The translations under genes were made by a program, and so were the position numbers. From Oxyruncus cristatus (lineage: Eukaryota > Chordata > Aves > Passeriformes > Cotingidae): a stretch of 64,000 nt of DNA. Below, piece by piece: positions 36,747 through 48,845 of the stretch (the first letter of the stretch is position 1; every line of letters starts with the position of its first letter). The stretch is from contig VXAY01002204.1 of NCBI GenBank assembly GCA_013399855.1, positions 496,001 to 560,000 of the forward strand, written 5' to 3'. The notes under the pieces were generated by a model that had not been told where the DNA came from, ran no database searches, and saw nothing but the letters and a program-made list of their open reading frames with translations.

Positions 36747-37651
36747 TAATAATTAACTCAACTTTGATCCTGAAAGGATCTGTTGAAAAGTTGAACAATT
36801 TTTAGTTTAAATGTCTTGACTCTATGTCTTTTACAGATTCACTTTCATTTTCTTGTCTGTCTTATGGTAGAAACGAAGTGTAATTTGTTGCAGTTGACAT
36901 TCCTGTGCATCGAGCATTAGGAAGCATTAGGAATTCTTCAATTTAACAATCCATACTAGTGAATTTTGTGTTGCTGTGAATATAGAATATCTGATATTTT
37001 TAGCTGTAATTTCTGAAGTTTGAACTATTTTAATTTTCCTAATTTCAGCAAATGAAAAGTATCACTTAAGCTATCATATATATACTTTTTGTTCTACATA
37101 TAAGATGTTTACATTTTCTTTTACATGCACTTTTACTTAGTTTCTGTAATATTAAACTAAAGTTACTTTACATCATTTTACAAAATAATATTCTTGACTA
37201 TATCTACAGAGGTATTGACATGACCAAGGATTACTTCTCCTGCCTCTGGAAAACCCTGACCTGTTTGTAACTAAAATACTCAGAAAAGGCATTCATGTCT
37301 GACACTCTTGGAGGGCTCTGGGTGATAAAAAAAAAAGTATCTATATTTAACCCAGTAAGTTACTTTTTAAAAAACTGTCTAAGATTTCTTAGTCGGCACT
37401 GTACTTTCCTTACACTGTTTTGTTTCCAGTTTATTTGAACTAATGTTGAGATATTAATCTGACCACCCAGATTCAGACAGCTTCTGTATAAGAAGAAAGA
37501 CTGTCCACAAAGGATAACTAGAAAAGTTTCCTGAGACATATTGCTTGTTCCTGCAGACAGAGTAAAGGTGTTCAACAAAATGGATGAAGATTACTACCAA
37601 GAGAAAACTAAAAGAGAAAACTAAACCTCCTATATTCTGTTTATTTTAGAG

Positions 37652-37667
37652 AAAAAAAAAAAAAAAA
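37652..37667. repeat. A16 homopolymer
   Basis: Run of 16 A followed by GAGAGAGAAAGA; no retroposed body recognised. Confidence 0.85.
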
Positions 37668-39257
37668 GAGAGAGAAAGATATAATTTGTCCAGCTGGCAA
37701 GAAACTACTACTATATAGAAAAATAATATATTTATTCTGCTTCTTTTTCTCCCATTTTTAATTGTTTCTGCTTGCTCTATAATACTCAGAGCCAACAGGT
37801 CAGCATGTTCATAAGGATTCAATCTAGTTCTCTGTGCACCAGGGAGTTTACTTCAGTGTTCTTTGAACTGAGATTAATAGCCTAGCTAAACCTTTCTGAT
37901 CCTGCCATTTTGAAATGCTTTTAGGAATATCCAGCTGAACTCACTTCCCTATAGAGACCTCCTCCACCTTCTACTTCTTGACTTCCATCAGAATTTTTTT
38001 TAAGAGTGAAAGGATTCTACTGGGTTCAGATTTCACTGCAGTTAACCTTTATTAATAATAGAAGGAGAAAGTGAAGAAAGTGTGTGATTCTTTGTTTCCT
38101 CATAAAACTGATTTGTTTCCTGGGTGAGTTGAATGAAATACATACATATTTATAGGAATATAATATGTATTTAAGCTATCTTGTGTTGACATTAGATTTC
38201 TTGCCTAGTACAGCTTCTCCAGAAGGAAATACTCCCTGGTCAAACTCACCACTTTCACAGAAGGTTTCTGTAACACCGGTCCAGGCATCTGAGTGCTGAA
38301 TGGAGCTTTGGGTGTACATGCATAGTACGCGGGTGGGATGGAAGAAACCAGACACTTGCAGAAGTGCAGTCATTCTCTGCTTGATGTAAGTCATCACACT
38401 AGTGTTGGGACTGAGGCATTTTGCTTCTAGATGAAGAAATATGTAGTTATGATGTCTTGTGAGACTGCTTAGAAGAAACATCCTCCGCTCTTTTAAACTG
38501 GGAGACAATTTCCTATGTTCTCTCTGGCACGTGAGCATACAAAGAGAACTCTTGGAAAATCACAACCTGCACTTAACTCTGTCTCAGCAGAAGGCAAAGA
38601 GAGTTTTACAGTGATCTCAGTAGGAAGAGAGAGCAGGAAATGTCAAATGCATTTTTGAAGCACCACTCCCTCATTTTATATGGGTGGCTCAAAATAAGAA
38701 GAACTGAAATTTACATAATTCAGAGTGTAGGCACTTTATGTAGGAATTCCATTTCATTCTGCTTCAAATTCAGTTACACTGAATCATGTTTCCCCAAGCA
38801 GCAGATGTTTCCCAATCTAACAAGTTTGACACATCTCTAAGTGTGATCCACAGGCTCCAAATGTCAACTACTGTGCATGTCATCTTGAAATGTACTATTG
38901 AATATTTTAAGCTAAATACAAATCTTGGACTTTCAGGTGCACAATCCTAGAAGAAACGCTGTCCCTAGGGGGACAGTGTGGCACAGCACAGAACAGCTGT
39001 GGAGATGGCAGTGGCTTACTCAGTACATTTCCATATAATATGCTTCATTCACGGACAACTTCCTAGGCTTAGACCTTTAAGATGAAAATAAAATAAAATT
39101 ACATAGGCTTCTTTTTTATACTGTCAAACACAAAGAGTGGAGATGGGATTTCTCACACTGCCAATGTGGGTCTCTTGGTTGTCCTTACTGAAGTGAGTAG
39201 TAACATTCACTACAGAGGTGAATAAGTGGAACTAATGATGAATGTTTAGTGGATTTC

Positions 39258-39272
39258 TTTTTTTTTTTTTTT
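39258..39272. repeat. T15 homopolymer
   Basis: Run of 15 T, about 260 bases before the 40-kb CR1; not obviously connected to it. Confidence 0.85.
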
Positions 39273-39535
39273 AACCAGGTATGTTATTTTCCATTTCATC
39301 TCTTACCAGAGGTAAAATATTTTCATATTATAGGAACAAAAAACAATTTTTTTCCATATTTTTTGCTCAGAAACAGAAGATATCAAGGTTCCGCTGCAGT
39401 ACCATAACCTGATACAGTTTTGAATCTGTACCTCCTAAAAACAGCTGCCAGTCTGAAGGCTGATTCTTCAACTCAAAGAAAGTTTCTTTGATTACAGTAG
39501 AGAGATGGGAAAATACACAAAAGACCAGTTTTATT

Positions 39536-40797
39536 ATCAGACCCACCCAGCACAGGTTTAGGAAGGGCAGGTCCTGTCTGACCAACCTGATCTCCTTCTA
39601 CGATCGGGTGATGCGCCTGGTGGATGAGGGGAAGGCTGTGGATGTGTCTATCTGGACTTCAGCAAAGCCTTCGACACCATCTCCCACAGCATTCTCCTGA
39701 AAAAGCTGCAGCCCATGGCTTGGACAGGGGCACTCTGTGCTGGGTTAGGAACTGGCTGGAGGGCCGGGCCCAGAGAGTGGTGGTGAACGGGGCTGCATCC
39801 AGTTGGTGGCCGGTCACTAGTGGTGTCCCCCAGGGATCAGTGTTGGGCCCAGTCCTGTTTAATATATATATTGATGATTTAGATGAAAAGATAGAGTGCA
39901 CCATTAGCAAATTTGCAGATGACACCAAGCTGTGGGGGAGTGCTGATCTGCTGGATGGCAGGAGGGCTCTGCAGAGGGACCTGGACAGACTGGAGAGCTG
40001 GGCTGATTCCAACGGGATGAGGTTCAACAAGGCCAAGTGCCGGGTCCTGCACTTTGGCCACAACAACCCCCTGCAGCGCTACAGGCTGGGCACAGAGTGG
40101 CTGGAGAGCAGCCAGGCAGAAAGGGATCTGGGGGTGCTGATTGACAGGAAGCTGAACATGAGCCAGCAGTGTGCCCAGGTGGCCAAGAAGGCCAATGGCA
40201 TCCTGGCCTGGATCAGGAACAGTGTGGCCAGCAGGAACAGGGAAGTGATTCTGCCCCTGTACTCAGCACTGGTGAGGCCACACCTGGAGTGCTGTGTCCA
40301 GTTCTGGGCCTCTCAGTTCAGGAAGGATATTGAGGTGCTGGAGCAGGTCCAGAGAAGAGCAACCAGGCTGGTGAAGGGACTTGAGCACAAGTCCTTTGAG
40401 GAGAGGCTGAGGGAGCTGGGGTTGTTTAGCCTGGAGAAGAGAAGGCTCAGGGGAGACCTCATCAGTCTCTACCACTATCTGAAAGGAGGTTGTAGCCAGG
40501 GGGGGGTTGGTCTCTTCTCCCAGGCAACCAGCAGTAAGACAAGAGGGCATGGCCTTAAGCTGTGCCAGGGGAGGTTTAGGTCAGACATTAGAAAGAAATT
40601 CTTTACAGAGAGAGTAATCAGGCATTAGAATGGGCTACCCAGGGAAGTGGTGGATTCTCCATCCCTGGAGGTTTTTAAGATGAGGTTGGACATAGCACTT
40701 AGTGCCATAGTCTAGCAACCGCGGTGGTGTTGGGTCAAGGGTTGGACTTGATGATCTCAGAGGTCCTTTCCAACCCATCTGATTCTATGATTCTATG
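39536..40797 (+). mobile_element. CR1 LINE, 5'-truncated, youngest and longest copy
   Basis: About 1.26 kb of CR1 on the plus strand, from inside the RT domain (CCAGCACAGGTTTAGGAAGG near 39548) to the terminal octamers GATTCTATGATTCTATG at 40781-40797. It is clearly more GC-rich than its surroundings. It retains long uninterrupted coding sequence and a crisp 3' terminus, so it inserted relatively recently. CR1 mobilises by target-primed reverse transcription, which commonly truncates the 5' end and needs the 3' terminal repeats. A close relative lies in inverted orientation at 63715-64000. Confidence 0.97.
39541..40715 (+). pseudogene. CR1 ORF2 reverse-transcriptase remnant, three lesions
   Basis: The RT reads RFRKGRSCLTNLISFYDR from about 39557 in one frame. 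After a one-base deletion near 39645 it continues in a second frame ([10 protein letters not shown], motif A, at 39649-39678). A second one-base deletion near 39708 moves it to a third frame, which stays open from there to 40625. That part shows [20 protein letters not shown] (motif B and following), FADDTKLW (39912-39935, catalytic Asp pair) and the [14 protein letters not shown] block. TAG at 40626 replaces a Trp codon: the related copy at the right window edge has TGG there. Beyond it the frame continues as [20 protein letters not shown] to the natural stop TAG at 40713-40715. The endonuclease and N-terminus are absent by 5' truncation. It cannot make an active enzyme. Confidence 0.92.
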
Positions 40798-42087
40798 AAA
40801 AGGAGGATCTCTCCATATTCACTCTTGAATGTATAGTAAATATAGGTTTTATCAGAAAATTTCAAATTTGTTCCTGAATCTGTTAGAAAGCCCTCCCAGA
40901 GCTGAGGAAGCAATGGATTGAGACAAGAATGGTCACAGTTACAGAGAAAGGATAAGTGTGAGCTTGCACAAGAAATAGGTACCCAGGGAAATCAAATCAA
41001 TCCGAATGGTGCAAAACATCCCCTTGAAGCAGTTAGTGTGCAATGGGAATAGCAGTTACCTTTATTGTTTACACACGGTATCTTCAGCAGCTTTTGACTA
41101 GAAGGTTTCATAGATTGAATTCAAACAATACCATGTTTCAATGCTCAGAAAAGTCTATCTTCAGGAAATGACTCAGGTATAAGAGGTTTAGAGACTGTCA
41201 GAGAGTTCTGAGCAACTCTGCTGAAACCTAAAGATACTGACCAAGAAACCCGTGTCTAAATATGGAGAACAGGACAGGCATAAGTACTAGGAATAGCACA
41301 AAGAAAGCATGCATTTTCAAGAAAAATACCTAAATCCCACTAAGTCAGAACATTGGTATAAATCTGGGTAGACAAACTAAATGCATGATGGAATTATGTT
41401 AGTCAGACTATACATGGAACACTTGAAAAATATTACCATCCTTTCCCCATCCCACCCACCTCCAACCTCCCCAAGAAGAAAAGGTACCTGATCCCTGTGT
41501 CAGTTATATTGGATAAGTTCAGACATCACTGACTGACTGCAGAACTCTGGGGGAAAAACTATTGCTTTCCAGATACCTGGAAATTTGTGTAATACAGTGA
41601 GAGGGAAAATGACACAAGAACTACAACATAACTGTTTCAAGGACACAGTGTGCCTGGTTACAATATCCTGGGATATATGAGGGATGAGCAGAGATCAGTG
41701 ATTCAGCAGGACAGTATTTAAGGCTAATTCCTGCCAAGGACAATATTGCTAGCTAATGTCCAGATCACTATTGTCAGTGGACTAACATATTGCTGCAGTT
41801 GAATAGGAATGGTTTGCAACAGAACTTGAGAAGTTATGTACAAAAAGTCCATCTGGTACACTTGAGGGAGAGATAAAAACAAATCCTCCAGACACAATGT
41901 GACCATAGGCACAAGAGAGAGGTTTTTGAGAGCTGCTGCTATCTACCCCCAAATGACTTCAACATATGCTTTAAAACTCCATTGCTAGAAATTTGTTGTA
42001 AGCCACAAAAAATGAGTTTAAAATTCACATCAGTGACTTTTTACTCAGAGTTGGCTTAGACTATGGAAATACAACATATGAATGAGA

Positions 42088-42132
42088 GTTGGATAGACAG
42101 GAAGAACAGAAAGATGTTGGATAGACAGGAAG
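42088..42132. repeat. 28-base-period direct duplication
   Basis: GTTGGATAGACAGGAAG occurs at 42088-42104 and again at 42116-42132, without change. Confidence 0.9.
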
Positions 42133-45100
42133 CATAAGCCAGAGCCATTACATGTGGTTGCAGGCTTCCATTTGGAGATTTTAATACTGTGTTCTGCATC
42201 ATCATACAGTCAGCAAACAAGTCATATTCCACAATGTGCTGTTCATTAATTGCACTTCTATTCTGCTTGGAGAATATTAATGATTATGTTTTACAGGAAT
42301 GGGAGGCTTTACTACCACTTCTGAATGATAATGTAGTGCAGTAGAACACTTCAGCACACCAAAGAAAATGTTGAAAATGCTATCCTGTCTTGTTACATGG
42401 TCTACCATTGCCAAATCAATGATAGTTTTTCTGACCATGACAAGAAATTTCAATATGGGGCATGAGAATATGGGACACTTAAGCTAATGATATAGACATT
42501 TTGTATGTGACAAAAACACAAAATAGAAACAAGAGATTTACTGTATTTCATACAGTAGGATAGTTACAAGTTGTCTTGGTTTTGTTTTTCTTACTCTACA
42601 TAGATATTTCTTCCCAATTACATGTTAACATAGCTTTTTTAAACATGCAAATAGGATAAGTATTATACTGAAATAATGATATTCATTCCATCCTCCCCTC
42701 CCTCCTCTGAAAATTGGACGTACACAGCCTGCACTTGCGAGTTAATTTTAGGCTGAAACAAACAATTTTTGAACCTTTAAACTCAGGAAGAGAATTCTTT
42801 GTCTCTGAGTAAGACGTGATCATTCAGGCATTTTCACGTGGTGTGCCTGTTGAATGTTGTCTTTGCAAGTAAACAGACCCCTAAACTTAGAACATCTGTC
42901 CCCTCAGGAAGCTAATATCAACACTGGGGAATATTTTATCCAAAAGATGCATGTTTAGTGGATGACTGAGGAAAGAATACAAAGGCTTGCTCAGTAGATC
43001 ACTCTCTGTTCTGGCAGAAAATCATACTAAGAACATTGTGAACATCTATCAAGTGGATGAATGTGTGTACTCTGACTGAAAGTCACTTCTGCACTCTCAG
43101 TATAAATGATTTGTATTCAGTACTCCTTACAGCTGAGGAACAAGCTACTACTGCATGCAAGTTTCTTCAAAATCCTTTCAGCAGGATGAAATTGTGTCAA
43201 GAGTTACCACAGGGCACTTCATACTAAACAAAACATAAATGTGTTTTGTAATGTGCTTCAACACCAGCATTTTCAGAGGACACTGGATCTCTGTAGCATC
43301 CAGAGAACTGGAACTAAAAGAGCTGGATTGATGAGCCCAACAGGTAACCTGAAGGTTGAGCAATTCCTGGCTCTTGAGCCCCAGTAAGCTGTTAAATCTC
43401 CTTCCTGTGAGGTTTTCAAAGGTAAGCTGTACAGACAAAAGCCCATCTGCTCTGATAAAACTGTCCCAGTTTCCACCTGAGTGGAGATTGGGACAGTCTG
43501 GGGCAGAACAACCCGTAGAGGTACCCTTCCATTAACGTTGCTATAATTAATTTTGGGATACAGATTGCTGTCTTTATATATGTGGTGAGGAAGAGAAAGA
43601 GCGCCAAGGACCAGAACATCTGTATATAGTAAAGGGTAGTGCTATCCCAGAAGCAAAATTTTCTGGCTCACTTTAAATACATTCAGGCAGAAAGTTTGAA
43701 CAAAGTTTTAAAGCATGACAATTCTGATAGTCTTTCAGTGGAAGTAAATGGAGGTAAAACAGTAACTATGATTAAAATGAGGCTTAAGAAGTTTGTGGAG
43801 CTTGTCTCATAAGGTGTTTTTGATGTAAAAGTCTGCATTTGGTGATATTTCATATAGATAGTACGTGTGGTGCTGGGAAATTCATGTGTGTGGTCCGAGT
43901 GCATATGTATGATTAGAACTTGTGGGGATTAGTTACAGAAGAGGGTTTAGGAATGTGTAATTGTTTACTAACCTTTGGTAAGACCGCAAAATCATGATTT
44001 ATCAGTTCAATTCCTTATATTAATCCTGAATTTATAGTTATATATTTACTGGCTAATTATATGACATTAGTAATTCAATAAACATCTTTGATACTGATTT
44101 GATTTAAACTGTGTGAGTTGACAGTTTTCTCCCACAACAGTGTTCACCTGTCAATTTTCCTTGCATAAAATGGCCACAGTTATAGCTCCAAGATCTGATT
44201 TTAGTCAAAAGACTGATTGACTTTAGATCAGATTCAAAATTATGACAAGTGAAGGAAAATATACTAACAGTGAGCATATGGCAAGGGAAGCGAATGTTAT
44301 TTAAATGAAAGACTATATAGAGTTAAAGCCCTGGGGCTTAGCATCAAATTAATGCAATGATGCAGCTTTTACATTCACGCCAGCTCATGTTTGTCCACAT
44401 CATAAAGAGCAGCTACCTATTAGGTGTTTGCTCAATATCATTTGCATTCTGCCTTCAGATTTTCACCAAAAATCTTGGAAACAGTTCAAAGATGCAATTA
44501 AAAAAAAATAAATCTGAAAACATGCTAAGCTAGTCATGGATCTTTTAATTTCATTTTTAAAGTATATAATATATAGATACCTATTTTTGACTTTTTGGGG
44601 GGAGAAGCCAAACCTCTGATATACTACACTCAAGCTAAAAAGCAATTGTTAATTTAAATAATGATTTTACAATGCAGTGGTGCCTCTTTTTTGGCATATC
44701 TAACAGTTTTGAAGTTTCCACATGCCTAGTACACTTCAGCTGAGGTGAAAGGAGTGGCTCATTGTCAGTTTTCTGGTTTTTACATGCTTACTGGACTATG
44801 AATTTGTCTGGGTTTGCTCTAGTCAGTCACTTACTTCCCAGCATTTGTCTAATACCACTTCTTAGGAAGTTTGTCCTGCTTTTATGTGGTGGGGAAAATA
44901 GTATTCAGCCACATTCACCATGCTCTGCCAAATTCTCAGAAGAAACAATGGTGCTTTTCATTCTGAGACTACGCCTATACTACCAGGGATAGAGGAACTT
45001 CTGAATTCCTGGTTCTGAGCTGGACCATACCCCAATTACCTCCTGTTTCCATATGGGGCACAACCTGGGCTTGCACCAACCTTTCTTCTTCATGTCCGAT

Positions 45101-46225
45101 TTTACACTGAAAAGAAATGTGTCTTCTGCAGCCAAAGGGAAACCAAACAAGTCATCATCTGTTGGATCAGGTTCCCAGACTTCTTACAGAAGGATGCAGG
45201 CAAAATGCCTGTAGTCACAGCTTTATCCTCTCTTTAGAAATCTGAGTGTCTAAACCCACATATTCCCTGTGAGTTCAATACGAAATGCCAGTTCTTTCAT
45301 ATCCAAGGTTAAAATGAACACTTTGAATGCATATATGCACTTAAAATGCGTAAATGTTTTTACCTGTGAGGTATTAGTTTCCACTCTAAGGACACGGTCA
45401 CATGGTCTAAAGAAACTAAGTCTTTGACAATGTGACAAGTGACTGCTTCTCAACTGAGCCATTGTGTCAGACAATGTGTGTGTGCTTAGCTTTTCTCCTC
45501 AATTGTGAACTGAGACACATTCATTGAAGCTGCAAAATCCAATGAGAGATATAACTATTACAGCCACTGGGAAAATATGTGTGCACTGCAAATCACCCCA
45601 CACCCATTTCATTGAAATGTCAAGATTTAAGAACATTACAAGAATTGGACCAGCCATAGGTCTTCTCCAGGGTGGCCTTCTTCAGTTCTCTTTCCCTTTT
45701 TTCTACCAGAAAACTGGAAACCAACAATTTTAAATGTAAGCCCTTAAAAACTATATCCTCATCGTTTCATTTGCTCTTGGATGACTGCCATAATTACATT
45801 GTTCCTATTCAGCAAGCATGGATCCCCCATATCTATTAAGGGAGTGCTTAGCTGCATGGTGACATATAGATCTCTCAGAAATTTTCAACCTATTACTTCT
45901 ATCTAATACTACCTCTGCACATAACATTAGAGCAAATAATCACACCATTGCCAAAGCAGCACAATAAAATTAAAAGCTCCAGCAATATAAATAGCTTATA
46001 AACTTTTCCTGTTCCTGATTAACTCTTTCGCCACCTTCTTCTCTTTTCCGCTTATGACACTTTTCTGTTTCCTTCAGTTTCTCGCCATGTACACTATTTG
46101 GAAGATGCCTGGTTATTTAGGAATCTTGTAGGACTTGACCTGCAACTTCCCTAAGGCAAATGAATTCATCTCTTCTCTCCAGGTAACCTAACTCAAAGTG
46201 TAATCCCAACACTTGCAGAGAAGTT

Positions 46226-46246
46226 GTTTGGTTTGGTTTGGTTTGG
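46226..46246. repeat. (GTTTG)n simple repeat
   Basis: Four GTTTG units in tandem. Confidence 0.85.
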
Positions 46247-47379
46247 ATTTTTTATAATGGTCTTTTTTTTTAGTTGACTTTGACAGGAAAAGCAAAGTTT
46301 TAACAGAGAGCCTCAGAGGTACTGACAGAAACTTGATTCAGCAGCTTCCAGCAGTTTCCTTCCTTGACACCGTGGAGAATTAATAAAGAAATTCTTCTTT
46401 ATCCTCACAGGTTACATATTTTTTGATAACAAGTTGTAAGTATTTGTATGCTTGTAAGTCAAAACTGAATTGTGCCATCCTTTTTTTCTTTTCTGATAGC
46501 TTATTTTTAATATAATTTATTTACCCTTTACAAGGGTCCTGGAAAGGTATGGTTTATTAATTTATTCTGCTCTTCAGTAATACTAAGCTTGAGAAAATTA
46601 TCTTTCCGATTTTCGTGGGCAACTATAAGCAGGTCTGATGTCTGAGGCCTGAGGCTACTCCCTGTGGTGCTAGAGTCACTATCTTGGAGATAATGTTTTA
46701 CTTTCTTTGTTAACTAAGCACTAGAGTTGCAGATGAGGGTAAAAAGTAACCTCAAACAGTTACGACGTAAGAATTACCAATATTCTGCCTAAGAACATTT
46801 TCAATCAACCGATGTAAAGATAATTTGACACAGTCAGTTTTATAGGTTTGAAAACCAACATTTATCTTTTTGAGTGCTGTGGACAAGTCCAGAATCTGTG
46901 ATAACCTTTAGAAGCAGGAGAAACTCCTTGCTTGCAGATTACTTAATCTGTTTTCCCTTGTGTCTTGTGATCACTGTAACTTACATTTGCTTTCCACAAA
47001 TCGCCATGTTTAACAGCTTAGGTTTGTCCTGGGATATGAGTTTAATAAAAGATATGGTGGAACAGAAAGCCCCTGTGATGAGGGAGGTGTGATACAAGGT
47101 TTTGGACTTGTCAAGGGATTTTTTTCCTCTTTGTAGGTCCTGTCTGAGTGGTCATTTTTCTACTTCTCACAATATAGCACAGCTGGACAGTCATATCCTT
47201 ATAGCAGATGGCCACAGAAATGACACATTCTGTGATTTTTCTGCATATGACTTTTTGTTCTCTTTTTCAAAACTCTTCATAATAGAATGCCAATATGTAG
47301 TTCGTTCATCCATTTTCTATCCAAGGTTTTGCCAGCTTTAGATTTATTTTTTTACTGATTTTATTTTCTGATCTTTATT

Positions 47380-47787
47380 TCCTGAGGAGTGGCTGAGGTC
47401 ACTTGATCTGTTCAGCCCAGAGAAAAGGAAGCTGAAGCGAGACCTCATTGCGTCGTTCAGCATTCTCACGAGGGAAAGCATAGGGTCAGGTACTGATCTC
47501 TTCTCTCTCAGGACCAGTGACAGGACCCTAGGGAATGGCATGAAGCTGAGTCAGGAGAGGTTTACATTGGATATCAGAAAAAGGTTTTTTCATCCAGAGG
47601 GTGGTTGGGCACTGGAACAGGCTCCCCACGGAGTGCTCAGAGCACCAAGCCTGATGGAGTTCAAGAAGCATCTGGTCAACTCTCAGGCACATGGTGTTAT
47701 TCTTGGGGTGTCCTGCTCAGGGCCAGGAGTTGGACTTGATGCTCCTCATACATCCCTTCCAACTCAGCCTATTCTATTATTCTATGA
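47380..47787 (+). mobile_element. CR1 LINE 3' end
   Basis: Plus-strand CR1. GTTCAGCCCAGAGAAAAGGA, GAGACCTCATTGCGTCGTTC (one base changed from the usual 'GCGACCTCAT' type block), GGTGGTTGGGCACTGGAACA, CAGGCTCCCCACGGAGTGCT, TCAAGAAGCATCTGG and GGGGTGTCCTGCTCAGGGCC are family blocks. It ends in ATTCTATTATTCTATGAT. Truncated at its 5' side after about 410 bases. The subfamily is the same as or close to that of the 13.3-kb copy. The 89-codon frame at 47540-47809 is the decayed C-terminal coding part of the element. Confidence 0.93.
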
Positions 47788-48807
47788 TTATATAATTCCT
47801 GAATTCTGAGATAAAATTCACCATGTTGCTGGAAACTCCTATTTTTTCCTGATCTTCTTTGAGAAACCATATTTTTAAAGGAAGCTTATTACCCTAGAAA
47901 GCTAAATAGCATTTTAAATGTTTCTAACATTTGCTCATTTTAACTTCCTATATAGGAAGTTAAGCTTAGCACATTTTTACATCTACACTTATTGCTTAAT
48001 ACATCTCTTGTTCTCAGACTAAACAGACAGTGGAAAGATGACCATTTTTGCTATGTTTATTAACTTTGTAAAACACTGTTGCCATTGACAGATGACTCCC
48101 AGAGAGTATAGTATTGTCCTAGTGTAAAGTACTCACCTATGTGTTTCTTCTTCACTATCAACTTCATTTGAGCTCATATTTCTAGGTGCTCACACTGTAG
48201 ATTCCTAAAAAGGGAAATGAGAAAGATTGTTCTTCTGTCAGTCTTGCCTGTATCCCTAAAAGAAGAGCCTGATTGTACTTAAAGATCAGCGTCAAAACTG
48301 ACTTTTGAATACATCACCCTAACTCTTCACTGCAGTTGTTTAGTAAAAGCAGATCTCCCTCTCTTAATCCTCAGGCTGCTGGAGCAACTTTGAAACATCC
48401 TCAAGCCTGGATTGCAGATATTTTAATACAGATTATGTTGCAGAAGGAAGCAGATGACAAAGCAAAACATTAGGACAAAATCTTGTAAGACAGTTCAAGT
48501 AATGTGTTTGTAAGTCTTCTAAGTAGTAACTGATTTTGCTGCTGTTCACCTTAGTGACCTCATCTTCAAAAGGCTAGAAAAGGAAGCCTTGGAGGAACAC
48601 ATTTAGTTCCTCTCCTATTTCCCAAAATCCTAAATTTAGACAGCCAGAGTATCACCTGGGTGTATCATCACTTTAGCAGAACAAAGTGCCATTACCAGGC
48701 TGTAATGAAGGTTTGGAATGGATTCAAACCTTTTAAGTTGCTTTGGAAAGAAAGTTCTTACTCAGTTAAAAATGCTAACTCACACCTGAAACCCTCTACC
48801 CCATGTT

Positions 48808-48845
48808 GAAAACACCTGAGTCTAGGGAAAACACCTGAGTCTAGG
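48808..48845. repeat. 19-base perfect tandem duplication
   Basis: GAAAACACCTGAGTCTAGG occurs twice in direct succession without a mismatch. Confidence 0.95.

Larger units (their letters stand above)
36641..39535. other. AT-rich stretch, no gene seen
   Basis: No repeat family recognised. Contains an 18-base perfect palindrome (36729-36746), an A16 run at 37652-37667 and a T15 run at 39258-39272. A minus-strand frame of 120 codons (38176-38538) is noted under findings but not called. Confidence 0.5.
40798..47379. other. Long AT-rich stretch, no gene seen
   Basis: About 6.6 kb with no recognised exon or repeat family. Small features are the 28-base-period duplication at 42088-42132 and a (GGTTT)n patch at 46226-46246. 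Open frames are below 90 codons. Confidence 0.5.

Noticed and set aside
39659..40066. Minus-strand 135-codon frame
   Set aside because: It is antisense to the CR1 RT coding sequence.
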